From assembly GCA_029571215.1 (NCBI GenBank), contig JAKPTE010000001.1, positions 45,369 through 109,368 on the forward strand: 64,000 bases of DNA. The letters run 5' to 3'. The notes under the pieces are model-generated. The model was given only the letters and a program-made list of their open reading frames with translations, did not search any database and was not told where the DNA came from. The translations under genes and the position numbers were made by a program. The stretch is from Bacteroidota bacterium (lineage in GTDB: Bacteria > Bacteroidota > Bacteroidia > Bacteroidales > JAAYUG01). Shown here one piece after another: positions 44,455 through 54,464 of the stretch. Positions within the stretch are counted from its first letter, which is position 1. Each line of letters opens with the position of its first letter.

Positions 44455-46059
44455 TCAGTAGCCTGTGTTCTGTTTAATGGATGGATTAGCATTCACTTCG
44501 GCAGTGGGAATCGGGAACAGCATCTTTCCAGCGGTTTGGTTATACCAGTCGCTGAATTTGAAATCGATACGTACACTGCTAAAATCATTATCACTGGCAG
44601 TCCAGTTGGCAAGGTTAATATAACCGGCGGCGTGCCAGCGTTTGAGGTCAAACCAACGTATACCCTCTTCAGCACAAAGTTCAAGAAGCCTTTCATCCAT
44701 AATCCATTGCATAATTGTGCTTTCATCGGTTTCCGAGACTGAACGGTCAGCAGGCACTGCCGAAGCTGGAGAAGCGCTATTGCGTGCACGTTCCCTGATT
44801 TGATTAATTAGAGCAATGGCATCTGCTTTATTTCCTCCGGACTTAAGGATAGCTTCTGCTTTCAGAAGAAGGACATCGGCGTATCTCAGGATACGCGGAT
44901 TGTCAATGGAGGAAGTAACATCTCCTTCTTTTCCTCTTTTGACATACTTGGCAAAGCCTATCTTGAGTGTGTCGGTGCCAAATACCATTGGAGGATAACG
45001 ATAGGCATTGCCATTATCCGGGGCTATTGTATCAAGAGTTTCGCTTATACGCGGGTCCCCCGCTTCGAATTTCATTAACAGTTTTTTGCTTGGCACAATG
45101 CACATATTATCCAGATTCCACCAGCTCCAGGCTCCGTAAAAGAATCCCCAGTAAGAAGACATTGGGCCAATAGCAATATCGAAATCATTCCATAACCAGA
45201 TATTTTCGAATGATGGAGCATTACTTGCCTGGAATTCAAAAAGAGATTCCTCATTGTTTTCATTATATGCATCAAAGTTGGCTCCAAAATCGGCTACGAG
45301 GTGGCGAGTGGTAATTTTGTCGAAAGCTGTGATGGCAGCTGTATAATCTGTTGTATTTTTTGCATAGCATGCTCTGAAGACAAGAGCTTTTCCCAGCATT
45401 CCGTTTGCTGCATCCTTCGTAATTCTTCCAATCTGGTTTTCGGGATAACTCACAGGAAGAAGCTCAGCCGCCTCCTGAAAATCGGCTATTGCCTGATCAA
45501 GCAGTTGGGTACCTGTTGAAGAAGGAGGGTAAATGTCCTTGAGCGACGAGATTCTTTCAGTTATAACCGGTGCGGTTCCAAAGAAGTTATACAGGCCAAA
45601 AAATGCCCAGCCGCGAAGAAAAAGAGCTTCTCCTTTTATATTATCTTTCAATCCTGGAGTTTTAATAACACCGTTTTCCTCATTAATTTTCTGAAGAACT
45701 ACGTTAGCGCGGTTAATGAGCTGGTAAGCTGCAGTCCAGTACTGTCCCAGTAGCCCCTGACCAGGCTGCATTCCGGAGAAAGACTCAAAAGGGCTTGTTC
45801 CTGCTGTTGTAGCATCGTCACCAGGTAACAGCCACATGGGATGCGTAGGGTTATTTGCATGGAAATAATAGAAATCGGTAAGTTTTGCATACACGCCGAT
45901 AATTGCGCCCACAAAGTCTTCTTCTGACTGAAACATCATAGCCTCAGTTTCTGTGCCGGGTTTCAGATCGAGATGGGAGGGATCACAGCTGTGGATTATG
46001 GGGAGGGTCACTAATCCTGCAGCCAGGGATAATATGATGAATATTTTTTTTGCTTTCAT
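44455..46059 (-). CDS. SusD/RagB-family outer-membrane lipoprotein
   Basis: This 534-residue SusD-like protein forms the lid of a SusC-type transporter and captures substrate at the cell surface. The lipoprotein signal ends at Cys25 (LPIIHSC). The helical TPR-like core contains YQLINRANVVLQKI and LFLRGWAFFGLYNFFGT, typical of the family. The C-terminal RagB/SusD part has NQIRERARN, WIMDERLLELCAEEGIRWFDLKRW and MLFPIPTAEVNANP. It follows susC by 34 bases. Substrate cannot be inferred from the sequence; no glycosidase, sulfatase or sensor lies nearby. Confidence 0.95.
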   Translation of the reverse strand: MKAKKIFIILSLAAGLVTLPIIHSCDPSHLDLKPGTETEAMMFQSEEDFVGAIIGVYAKLTDFYYFHANNPTHPMWLLPGDDATTAGTSPFESFSGMQPGQGLLGQYWTAAYQLINRANVVLQKINEENGVIKTPGLKDNIKGEALFLRGWAFFGLYNFFGTAPVITERISSLKDIYPPSSTGTQLLDQAIADFQEAAELLPVSYPENQIGRITKDAANGMLGKALVFRACYAKNTTDYTAAITAFDKITTRHLVADFGANFDAYNENNEESLFEFQASNAPSFENIWLWNDFDIAIGPMSSYWGFFYGAWSWWNLDNMCIVPSKKLLMKFEAGDPRISETLDTIAPDNGNAYRYPPMVFGTDTLKIGFAKYVKRGKEGDVTSSIDNPRILRYADVLLLKAEAILKSGGNKADAIALINQIRERARNSASPASAVPADRSVSETDESTIMQWIMDERLLELCAEEGIRWFDLKRWHAAGYINLANWTASDNDFSSVRIDFKFSDWYNQTAGKMLFPIPTAEVNANPSIKQNTGY

Positions 46060-46093
46060 ATTCTTTGCAAATTAATTATTAGGTAAGGTTTCA

Positions 46094-49000
46094 TCAAAAG
46101 GTTGCCTTCAATCCAAAATTCAGAACCCTTGGGATCGGGTAATATTCGTTTTCGGGATCCAGCCCGGTCCATTTAGTAATGGTAAAGAGGTTGGAGCCGC
46201 CCACATAAATTCTCAGGCCCTGTGCCACCTTGATCATATCAAAAAACTTTTTGGGAATAGTGTATCCGAGTTCAAGATAAGCAAAGCGAAGGTAGCTTGC
46301 ATTTTCCACCCAGCGGTCTGAAAAGCGGGTGTTGGCACCCGGGTCAGTTGCGGCTGCTCTTGGCATTTTGGTCGATTTATTGGTGGGAGTCCATCGGTCA
46401 AGCACATCGGTAAGCTGGTTTAAACCATTGCTTTGCATTCCGGTAAGGTGCCATTTAGGACCATTGATTTGCTGAATATCACCTACACCCTGAAAGTTGG
46501 CTGAAACATCGAAACCTTTGTATGCCAGGTTTATACCAAATCCATAGAAGAACCCTGGAAGAGTGGAACCCAGGTAAACCCTGTCGTATTCATTCAACGT
46601 GCTGTCAGCACCTGGCGTATAAAAACGGTGGGTTTCATCGGGGGCTCCCCTCAGGTCTTTAAACCAGATATCGCCAGGATGCTGGTTGCTGGCAATAATA
46701 TCAGTTACTTTTGACTGGTAGTTGGCAACTTCCTGGTCATCCTGGAAAATGCCTCCCATTTTGTAACCCCACAGGTAGTTGATAGGATAACCTTCTTCTA
46801 TTCGACCGCTTTCACCACCCATAGGAATATGGTCGTACATTTTCACCACTTCGTTATGGTTGGTTGTCAGATTCCCAAATACAGAATACTGAAGATCACC
46901 AATATTCCCTCGATAATTAAGAGCAATTTCCAGACCGGTGTTTTTTACTTGTGCGATATTGATAACTGGATTATTGAATGAACCTACGCTCGGAGCAATT
47001 GGGGTTTCCTGGAGAATGCCATCGGTAAATTTGTGGTAATACTCAATGGTGATGTCAAGGCCTCCAAATAAAACTCCATCGAGAGCAAAGTTCGAGGTCG
47101 TTGTGGTTTCCCATTTCAGATCCTTGTTGGGGAAATCAGGGAAGTAGAAGCCAATGTTCATAATTCCCTCAGGATTCCCCAAAGCTGCGGTAGAACCAAG
47201 GGAATACTTTGCATTTCTGTTAATTTTTGAAAGGTATGGGAAGGCCTGCGTTTCCTGGTTCCCAAGCTGACCCCAGCCAACCCTTACTTTCAGATCATTC
47301 AGCCACGTGAGATTTTGCATAAAGGACTCGGCGGAAATACGCCATGCAGCCGAGAAAGATGGAAAGGTACCCCAACGGGTTTCTTTTGCAAACTTGGATG
47401 TTCCGTCACGGCGTACTGTAGCGTCCAGATAATATTTGCTATTGTAATTGTAACTTACACGTCCCATATATCCCTGCAGCGCGCCTTTGTCATAACCAGT
47501 AAATCCATTGATGTATTCCTGAGGGCCGCCAACACCCCGGTAATCTTTCCCTGCATTGGTAAGATACTCTGTAGAAGCGTCAGTATAATCAACCCGATAG
47601 CTTTGATCCATGGCATTGAATATGAAGTCAAAATTATGGTTTCCAAAGCTTTTGGTGTACATTACCGCAAATTCTTTCACCAGGTTGAAATTTCTGACCT
47701 GTCTTTCCCCGTAGGAGCCTTTGGTATCATCAACTCCGTCTGCTGCAAGTGCAAGAGGGTCGCTGGGAGTAATATTGAAATAGGCGTCGTACATACCGGA
47801 AAAACTACGGCGAAGATTGGCATACCAGTCAGCACTGATGGTTCCTTTGAAACGCAAGCCGGGCAAAGGTTCAAACTGCAGATATCCGGTACCCATGCTG
47901 CGCAGCAGAAGATAGTCCTGATCATTGTTCCACATAATGCCATACGGGTTCATATTGGTCGCCGGCCCCCAGAGTTTATTTGCAACAAAATCAGGAGTCC
48001 AGGAAAGGGCCATTGAGGGAGCATACCCACCGGGGCCGTTGGGATCATATATTGGTTGCCAGGGTGCTATTCCGGCCAGGGCATCAAGGTCCCCTCTGCC
48101 TCCGCCCCAACCTTGGTTGTCATACGACTTGGAATAGCTGGTGCGGAGATTTAACCCGGTGGTAAAGTATTTTGAAAGACGTCCGTCAAGGTTCGAAGTT
48201 ATGGAATATCTGCGGATGTTGTTATTAATGTATGGGCTTTCCGTGTAATTGTATCCTGCTCCGATAAAGTAATTAAAAGCTTCCTTTGCTCCGCTGATCT
48301 GCAGGTTGTAGTCCTGGGTGGGAGCATTTTTGTTCAGGAAAGGAGTTTGCCAGTCTGTAGAGGGTCTGCTTCCCAGATAAGACGGATCATTCGGATCGAA
48401 TACACTGGGCATCTGGTCGGTAGCCTCCGGCACATTGGCATAAGCTTCTCTATACAGGGCAACATAATCCGGGACTTTCAGAACATCATATTTTTTAGGT
48501 ATGTTCTGATAGCCTGATTTCATCGAAAATTCAACTCTCGCCTGCGCCGTCTTCCCCCGTTTCGTTGTAATAAGGATCACCCCATTGGAAGCCCTCACTC
48601 CATATATGGCTGCTGCTGATGCATCTTTCAGCACCGAAATGGATTCAATATCTTCCGGATTTATGAACGTCATGATATTGATGGGTGAGCGGAGGTCCTG
48701 GTTGCGGGGATCGGAACCTTCGGCACCGGAGCCGAATTCTGTTATGGGCACACCATCAATTACATATAGAGGGGAAGCAACCTGCCAGGTGTTCATTCCG
48801 CGAATACGAATGGTTGGACGAGCTGTTGGAGTAGCGCCTCCTGATACTACCTGAACCCCTGCCATTCTCCCTTGCATTGCCAGTTCGGGAGTGACGGCAT
48901 TCAGCTGCCGGATATCTTCAGATGAGATGCTGGAGATGGCAGTTGTGACATCTTTTTTAGCACGCGAACCATATCCGATGACAACAATTTCTTCAAGTTC

Positions 49001-49324
49001 CTTTGCCTCCTCTTCTAGGGAGACTGAAATTGTTTTTCTTCCTTCCAATGGCACTTCCAAGGTTTTGAAACCTATAAAGGAAAAAACAAGGGTGGCGTTG
49101 GCATCAGAAACATTTAATGTAAAGACACCGTCGACATTGGTGGTAGTTCCAATGGTCGTTCCCTTGACAACAACATTTACTCCGGGCATGGGCGTATTAT
49201 CGGTTTTTGAAGTAACCGTTCCCGTGACCGGGATCTGAGCCATGGCTGCAGAGGCCGACAGAACCAGCCATAATAAAAGGGCAGCCACAGAGTACATCTG
49301 TTTCACCTGGGTTTTGTTTTTCAT
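46094..49324 (-). CDS. SusC/RagA-family TonB-dependent transporter
   Basis: From ATG 49324 the protein has 1,076 residues. A signal peptide ends near AAMAQ. A carboxypeptidase-regulatory-like domain (~30-105) opens with VTGTVTSKTDNTPMPGVNVVVKG. A TonB-box-like LEEIVVIGYG (~113) follows, then the plug domain (SPLYVIDGVPI, SISVLKDASAAAIYGVRASNGVILITTKRG) and a 22-strand barrel ending in PRVLNFGLKATF with terminal phenylalanine. With SusD it imports large nutrients using TonB energy. It is an orphan pair, with only an M24B peptidase gene 251 bases upstream on the same strand, so peptide uptake is a possible but unproven role. Confidence 0.96.
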   Translation of the reverse strand: MKNKTQVKQMYSVAALLLWLVLSASAAMAQIPVTGTVTSKTDNTPMPGVNVVVKGTTIGTTTNVDGVFTLNVSDANATLVFSFIGFKTLEVPLEGRKTISVSLEEEAKELEEIVVIGYGSRAKKDVTTAISSISSEDIRQLNAVTPELAMQGRMAGVQVVSGGATPTARPTIRIRGMNTWQVASPLYVIDGVPITEFGSGAEGSDPRNQDLRSPINIMTFINPEDIESISVLKDASAAAIYGVRASNGVILITTKRGKTAQARVEFSMKSGYQNIPKKYDVLKVPDYVALYREAYANVPEATDQMPSVFDPNDPSYLGSRPSTDWQTPFLNKNAPTQDYNLQISGAKEAFNYFIGAGYNYTESPYINNNIRRYSITSNLDGRLSKYFTTGLNLRTSYSKSYDNQGWGGGRGDLDALAGIAPWQPIYDPNGPGGYAPSMALSWTPDFVANKLWGPATNMNPYGIMWNNDQDYLLLRSMGTGYLQFEPLPGLRFKGTISADWYANLRRSFSGMYDAYFNITPSDPLALAADGVDDTKGSYGERQVRNFNLVKEFAVMYTKSFGNHNFDFIFNAMDQSYRVDYTDASTEYLTNAGKDYRGVGGPQEYINGFTGYDKGALQGYMGRVSYNYNSKYYLDATVRRDGTSKFAKETRWGTFPSFSAAWRISAESFMQNLTWLNDLKVRVGWGQLGNQETQAFPYLSKINRNAKYSLGSTAALGNPEGIMNIGFYFPDFPNKDLKWETTTTSNFALDGVLFGGLDITIEYYHKFTDGILQETPIAPSVGSFNNPVINIAQVKNTGLEIALNYRGNIGDLQYSVFGNLTTNHNEVVKMYDHIPMGGESGRIEEGYPINYLWGYKMGGIFQDDQEVANYQSKVTDIIASNQHPGDIWFKDLRGAPDETHRFYTPGADSTLNEYDRVYLGSTLPGFFYGFGINLAYKGFDVSANFQGVGDIQQINGPKWHLTGMQSNGLNQLTDVLDRWTPTNKSTKMPRAAATDPGANTRFSDRWVENASYLRFAYLELGYTIPKKFFDMIKVAQGLRIYVGGSNLFTITKWTGLDPENEYYPIPRVLNFGLKATF

Positions 49325-49441
49325 AGTCAATCAGATTAGTTTAAGTTGGTTGGACGAAGGATTGCACAATAAAAAAAGCCGCGTATGTATTATTTTACAT
49401 ACCGGCCATAGTTCATTTATGGTGGCATCATCATAGTTAGG

Positions 49442-49488
49442 TTGGTTGGTTTCATTCGGTGCCAATTGGTTGGTTCATTTGACACCAA
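49442..49488 (-). repeat. Tandem 23/24-bp repeat upstream of susC
   Basis: Two adjoining copies, 49442-49465 and 49466-49488, each begin TTGGTTGGTT and end CCAA, differing at a few internal positions. A third TTGGTTGG is at 49346-49353, inside the susC leader. The spacing and self-complementary ends (TTGG...CCAA) suggest binding sites for a regulator of susCD. The surrounding 250 bases are AT-rich with no gene. Confidence 0.6.
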
Positions 49489-49574
49489 AATCTGTTCGTA
49501 AAAATAGTAAAAAAAATAAAAGATTAATTATGCAACAAAAAAAAAATACATATCATAAAAAATTAAAAAAATTT

Positions 49575-50864
49575 TCATCCTTTAGGATGCATAATTGATT
49601 CAATTTCATCCGGCATCATTGGCAGGGAATCAGTAAGAACCTGATTGCCGTTTTGGGTTATTAGTAATGTATTCTCAATACGGATTCCGATGTTTTCCAC
49701 GGGAATATAAATTCCAGGCTCGCAGGTCAATACCATTCCAGGTTCCAGCGGCAAGGTCTTTTCACCCGGGTCATGCACATCGAGTCCGAGAAAATGGGAA
49801 ATGCCATGCGGAGAGTATCTTTTGGAAAGCGGCTCTGACGGATTTTGTGATGCGATGTCATTTTTTGTGTACAATCCAAGCTTCTGGTGTTCTTCTTCGA
49901 TGAGAGGCCTGATTTCCTGTTCCACCTCTTCCATGCTTTTCCCGGGAAGAAGGCGCTTCGCACTTTCTTCATAGATTTTCAGAACGGAAAGGTACACTTC
50001 TTTTTGCCGGCCGGTAAAACGCCCGTCAACTGGAAAGGTTCGTGTGCAGTCGGAGGCATAATACCAAAATTCGGCACCGGCATCAATCAGCAGAAGGCTT
50101 CCTGCCTTGCAAATATCCCTATTTTCGGTATAATGCAGGGTACATGCATTAGCACCTGAAGCGATAATAGGTGCAAAGGCCAGCCGGGCATTGTTAATAG
50201 TACATTCATGCAGGAATTCCGCTTCCAGAAATTTCTCCGGTATATCCGGCCGGCATTTCTGTGCTATCCGTTTCATACCGGATACCGTTATTGCCGAAGC
50301 ATGCCGGATCAGAGCAATTTCCCATTCTTCCTTTCGGAAGCGCATCTCCTGAATATACCGGGACACCTGCTCGTATTTGTGCAATGGGTACATTTCTCTG
50401 ATCCGTTTCAACTCTCGCTGATTTTTTAGTGGAAATTCCACTTTTAACTTTGAAGATGTTGGAACATTAAACCAGAATGTTTCCGTAATTGCCGATACCT
50501 GTTGAAGAATTGTGTCCAGTTCCTCTGTATAGCGGATGGTATCAACTCCTGAAATTTCGATAGCTTCTGAAGGTGTAAGTTTTTTGCCATTCCATGCTTC
50601 ATCTTTCGGATCGGGTTTTTCAATGAACAATATCTCCCGCATGGTTGTGTCACTGGCATGAGGTACCAGGAGGAGAATACTATTTTTTTGCTCGATTCCT
50701 GTCAGGTAATAGAAATCCGAATTCTGACGGTAAGGATAAAACTGATCCCCGTTACGGAGCATCGAATCAGCTGAGAAAAGGATGATGGCTCCGTATTGCA
50801 CCTTACGTGTCAACAGGAGGCGGTTTCTTATAAAGCAATTTCGATCGGGTGTGAGGCTTTCCAT
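49575..50864 (-). CDS. Xaa-Pro aminopeptidase (M24B)
   Basis: The 429-residue protein is an aminopeptidase P-type enzyme that removes the first residue before proline. The N-terminal AMP_N-like domain (~1-170) is followed by the pita-bread catalytic domain with metal ligands in LLIDAGAEFWYYASDCTRTFPV (two aspartates), SHFLGLDVHD (histidine), LTCEPGIY and GIRIENTLLI (glutamates). All five ligands are present. No signal peptide is seen. It lies upstream of susC on the same strand and diverges from sdhC. A second member of the family is at 54.5 kb. Confidence 0.93.
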   Translation of the reverse strand: MESLTPDRNCFIRNRLLLTRKVQYGAIILFSADSMLRNGDQFYPYRQNSDFYYLTGIEQKNSILLLVPHASDTTMREILFIEKPDPKDEAWNGKKLTPSEAIEISGVDTIRYTEELDTILQQVSAITETFWFNVPTSSKLKVEFPLKNQRELKRIREMYPLHKYEQVSRYIQEMRFRKEEWEIALIRHASAITVSGMKRIAQKCRPDIPEKFLEAEFLHECTINNARLAFAPIIASGANACTLHYTENRDICKAGSLLLIDAGAEFWYYASDCTRTFPVDGRFTGRQKEVYLSVLKIYEESAKRLLPGKSMEEVEQEIRPLIEEEHQKLGLYTKNDIASQNPSEPLSKRYSPHGISHFLGLDVHDPGEKTLPLEPGMVLTCEPGIYIPVENIGIRIENTLLITQNGNQVLTDSLPMMPDEIESIMHPKG

Positions 50865-50918
50865 AATGCCATTTTGGTTTAGTGTTTACAAACATAAAAA
50901 TTATCTGTGTGAACCTGT

Positions 50919-50926
50919 TAAATTTG
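50919..50926 (+). promoter_or_regulatory. Putative sdh/frd operon promoter, -7 element
   Basis: TAAATTTG is an exact -7 match. A GGTGGAG Shine-Dalgarno-like segment (50948-50954) lies between it and the sdhC ATG at 50974. No clear -33 TTG. Confidence 0.5.
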
Positions 50927-50973
50927 TTTTTATATTGGATTGCGTTTGGTGGAGTGTAATAAAAAACCCGTTT

Positions 50974-51642
50974 ATGAGCAGCATTTTCACTTCATCGGTC
51001 GGGAAAAAACTCATGATGTCACTGGCCGGTTTATTTCTGATTGTTTTTCTGTTAGTACATTTAGGAATCAATCTTTTGCTGATTCTTTACAATTCTCCGG
51101 AAACATATAACCGGGCAGCACATTTCATGCAAACCAATATTCTGATTAAGATAATAGAAATTGTTTTGTTTGGTGGCTTTTTCCTCCACATGATTTACGG
51201 AGTAATTGTGCAGATTGAAAACTGGCTGTCAAGGCCGAAAGGATACCGGGTTGCCAATTATTCCCAGACTTCTTTTTTCTCCCGTTTCATGATTCATACG
51301 GCAGCCATTATTTTTGTTTTTCTTGTTATCCATCTTCTCGATTTCTATTTCAAAGCAAAATTCGGTGAGCCGAAACTTGTTACTTATTCTGACGGGAAAG
51401 AAATGGTTGATTTCGGCAGCATGATTATCGCAAAATTCCATTTACCTGGGTTTGTTATTGGTTATATTCTGGCAATCCTTTTTCTTGGCTTTCATTTATT
51501 GCACGGGTTCCAAAGTGCCTTTCAGACGCTGGGGCTGAACCATAAAACGTATACGCCCGTGGTAAAAGCACTTGGTATTATCTACACCTTAGTTGTAGTT
51601 TCAGGCTTCACAGCCATTCCCTTGGTGATATATTTTGATTAA
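50974..51642 (+). CDS. sdhC: Succinate dehydrogenase/fumarate reductase cytochrome b subunit
   Basis: The 222-residue integral membrane subunit anchors SdhA/B and exchanges electrons with quinone. Five hydrophobic helices are visible (~13-35, 60-80, 105-125, 155-178, 190-215). Conserved histidines in [31 protein letters not shown] and [11 protein letters not shown] are suitable haem ligands for a di-haem b558 subunit. Length and order (C-A-B) match the Bacteroidota frdCAB/sdhCAB operon. Longer upstream frames are rejected because they would include the promoter and show no family similarity. Confidence 0.93.
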   Translation: MSSIFTSSVGKKLMMSLAGLFLIVFLLVHLGINLLLILYNSPETYNRAAHFMQTNILIKIIEIVLFGGFFLHMIYGVIVQIENWLSRPKGYRVANYSQTSFFSRFMIHTAAIIFVFLVIHLLDFYFKAKFGEPKLVTYSDGKEMVDFGSMIIAKFHLPGFVIGYILAILFLGFHLLHGFQSAFQTLGLNHKTYTPVVKALGIIYTLVVVSGFTAIPLVIYFD

Positions 51643-51661
51643 AAGTATAAAAAAAGATCCT

Positions 51662-53602
51662 ATGTCAGTATTAAATGCGAAAATACCTTCCGGACCACTG
51701 GAACAAAAATGGAGCTATTACAGGGCGCATCAGAATCTGGTGAGTCCGGCCAACAAGAAAAAGCTGGATGTTATCGTAGTGGGAACGGGCTTAGGGGGAG
51801 CTTCGGCCGCAGCTTCGCTCGGGGAGTTGGGATTCAGGGTAAAAGCATTTTGTTATCAGGACAGTCCGCGCAGGGCACACAGCATTGCAGCGCAGGGAGG
51901 AATCAATGCTGCAAAGAATTATCAGAATGACGGCGACAGCGTGTACAGGTTGTTTTATGATACCATTAAAGGCGGAGATTACCGTTCACGCGAGGCAAAT
52001 GTGTATCGGCTTGCGGAACTCAGCGGTCCGATTATTGATCAATGTGTTGCACAGGGGGTTCCTTTCGCAAGGGAGTATGGTGGTTTGCTAGAAAACAGGT
52101 CCTTTGGAGGGGCATTGGTTTCCCGTACGTTTTATGCCCGTGGTCAGACAGGCCAGCAATTGCTCCTTGGTGCGTATAGCGCCATGATGCGCCAGGTGCA
52201 TCTTGGGACTGTGGAATTATATACCCGACATGAAATGCTGGAATTGGTTGTGGTTGACGGGAGAGCCCGTGGCATTATTGCACGAAATCTGGTAACAGGA
52301 GCTATTGAGAGATTTTCAGCCCATGCTGTTGTTCTGGCAACCGGTGGTTATGGTAATGTCTTTTACCTGTCAACCAATGCAATGGGTTCGAATGCTACGG
52401 CCATCTGGAGAGCATACAAAAAAGGTGCTCTGTTTGCCAATCCCTGTTTTACACAGATTCATCCTACCTGTATTCCGGTTCATGGAGAATATCAGTCCAA
52501 GCTCACCCTGATGAGCGAAAGTTTGCGGAATGACGGAAGAATTTGGGTTCCCCGGAAAAAGGAAGATGTGGAAAAAATCAGAAAAAAACTTATAAGGGCA
52601 CGTGATATACCTGAGGAAGACCGTGATTATTATCTGGAGCGGAGGTATCCTGCTTATGGGAACCTGGTTCCGCGCGATGTGGCCTCCAGAGCTGCCAAGG
52701 AACGATGTGATGCAGGATTTGGAGTGAACGAAACCGGCCTGGCCGTGTTTCTTGACCTGAGTGATTCGATAAAGCGTCTTGGAAAAAAAGTGATTGATGA
52801 ACGGTACGGGAATCTGTTCCAGATCTATGAAAAAATAATGGACGAAAATCCATGGGAAAACCCGATGATGATTTATCCTGCTGTGCATTACACCATGGGA
52901 GGGTTATGGGTTGATTATGAACTTCAATCCACCATCCCTGGTTTGTTTGTACTGGGTGAGGCCAATTTTTCTGATCATGGTGCCAACAGACTGGGGGCAT
53001 CTGCACTGATGCAGGGACTGGCTGACGGTTATTTTATACTTCCCTATACGATACAGAATTATCTGGCTGATCAGATTAAGGTTCCCAGAATATCTGTCCA
53101 AAGCGATGAATTTGCCCTGGCTGAAAAGCAGACACGGGAGCGTATTGAACGTTTGTTCTCGGTAGGAGGGAAAACTCCTTCGGAGCGATTGCACCGTGAA
53201 CTGGGCAAGGTTATGTGGGAGTACGTTGGAATGAGCCGCACCAAAGAAGGACTGGAAAAGGCCATTCAAATGATCAGGGATTTGAGGGAAAATTTCTGGA
53301 AAGATGTAAAGGTTACAGGCTCCAATGATGAGCTGAATCCTGAACTGGAAAAAGCATTGAGAATAGCTGATTTTCTTGAACTGGGAGAATTAATGGCACG
53401 AGATGCCTTGCATCGCAATGAGTCCTGCGGGGGACATTTCCGGGAGGAATACCAGACTGAAGAAGGCGAAGCAAAGCGAAATGATCAGGATTACATGTAT
53501 GTAGCTGCCTGGAAATTTCTTGGTGATGACAGGGAACCAGAACTCGTCAAAGAGGATCTGGAATACGAGTTTATCGAAGTCAAAGCAAGGAGCTATAAAT
53601 AA
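51662..53602 (+). CDS. sdhA: Succinate dehydrogenase/fumarate reductase flavoprotein
   Basis: The 646-residue catalytic subunit carries covalent FAD and interconverts succinate and fumarate. It shows the FAD-binding [17 protein letters not shown] (~35-51), the FAD-linking histidine segment [18 protein letters not shown] (~71-88), active-site [10 protein letters not shown] (~265) and the substrate arginine in [19 protein letters not shown] (~441). The long form and the downstream arrangement fit the Bacteroidota quinol:fumarate reductase, which works in the reductive branch during anaerobic fermentation. The start is ATG 51662, 19 bases after sdhC; a longer TTG frame overlapping sdhC is rejected. 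Confidence 0.96.
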   Translation: MSVLNAKIPSGPLEQKWSYYRAHQNLVSPANKKKLDVIVVGTGLGGASAAASLGELGFRVKAFCYQDSPRRAHSIAAQGGINAAKNYQNDGDSVYRLFYDTIKGGDYRSREANVYRLAELSGPIIDQCVAQGVPFAREYGGLLENRSFGGALVSRTFYARGQTGQQLLLGAYSAMMRQVHLGTVELYTRHEMLELVVVDGRARGIIARNLVTGAIERFSAHAVVLATGGYGNVFYLSTNAMGSNATAIWRAYKKGALFANPCFTQIHPTCIPVHGEYQSKLTLMSESLRNDGRIWVPRKKEDVEKIRKKLIRARDIPEEDRDYYLERRYPAYGNLVPRDVASRAAKERCDAGFGVNETGLAVFLDLSDSIKRLGKKVIDERYGNLFQIYEKIMDENPWENPMMIYPAVHYTMGGLWVDYELQSTIPGLFVLGEANFSDHGANRLGASALMQGLADGYFILPYTIQNYLADQIKVPRISVQSDEFALAEKQTRERIERLFSVGGKTPSERLHRELGKVMWEYVGMSRTKEGLEKAIQMIRDLRENFWKDVKVTGSNDELNPELEKALRIADFLELGELMARDALHRNESCGGHFREEYQTEEGEAKRNDQDYMYVAAWKFLGDDREPELVKEDLEYEFIEVKARSYK

Positions 53603-53658
53603 ATTGATATTCCAAACCAGAATTAACAAACGGAGTCACGTTTTCAAACCGTACTGAA

Positions 53659-54399
53659 ATGGATTTCACATTGAAAATCTGGAGGCAGAAAGATGCAGCA
53701 AGCCGGGGGAGGTTTGTTACCTATCATCTTGAGGGTATTTCTCCGGACTGTTCATTTCTTGAGATGCTGGACATTCTGAATGATCAGCTTGTTCAAAAGG
53801 GAGAAGATCCTGTTGCATTTGATCATGATTGCAGGGAGGGTATTTGCGGAGCATGCAGTTTGTATATCAATGGCCGTCCTCACGGGCCTGATGATGCAAT
53901 AACAACCTGTCAACTGCATATGCGTCGTTTCAGGGACGGTGATACCATCGTTGTAGAACCCTGGCGGGCAAAGGCATTTCCTGTGATAAAAGACCTGATT
54001 GTGGACCGTTCGGCATTTGACAAAATAATTCAGGCAGGAGGGTACATTTCCGTTAATACAGGAGGAGTACCTGACGCGAATACCATTCCCATACAGAAAG
54101 AACATGCCGATATTGCAATGGATGCGGCAGCCTGCATAGGATGCGGAGCCTGTGTGGCTGCCTGTAAAAACGCCTCAGCCATGTTGTTTGTTTCGGCAAA
54201 AGTCTCCCATCTTTCCATGCTACCTCAGGGAAAGATTGAAGCAGCCCGGAGAGTGAAAGCTATGCTGGAGGAAATGGACAGACTGGGATTTGGTAATTGT
54301 TCCAATACGGGAGCCTGCGAAGCGGAATGTCCCAAACAGATATCCCTCAGCCATATTGCAAGGCTCAACAGAGAATATTTCAAAGCTATTTTGGGCTAA
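53659..54399 (+). CDS. sdhB: Succinate dehydrogenase/fumarate reductase iron-sulfur subunit
   Basis: The 246-residue subunit relays electrons between SdhA and SdhC. All three clusters are visible: 2Fe-2S at Cys58, Cys63, Cys66 and Cys84; 4Fe-4S at Cys159, Cys162 and Cys165; and 3Fe-4S around Cys169, Cys214, Cys220 and Cys224 ([17 protein letters not shown]). Spacing to sdhA is 56 bases. The operon ends here; a convergent peptidase gene follows after 65 bases with no obvious strong terminator. Confidence 0.96.
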   Translation: MDFTLKIWRQKDAASRGRFVTYHLEGISPDCSFLEMLDILNDQLVQKGEDPVAFDHDCREGICGACSLYINGRPHGPDDAITTCQLHMRRFRDGDTIVVEPWRAKAFPVIKDLIVDRSAFDKIIQAGGYISVNTGGVPDANTIPIQKEHADIAMDAAACIGCGACVAACKNASAMLFVSAKVSHLSMLPQGKIEAARRVKAMLEEMDRLGFGNCSNTGACEAECPKQISLSHIARLNREYFKAILG

Positions 54400-54464
54400 T
54401 CGGGCTAAAGCATTTTAAAGATGCTTTCATTCATTGGAATTGCGCTGTAAAATGCAGGTTAAAA

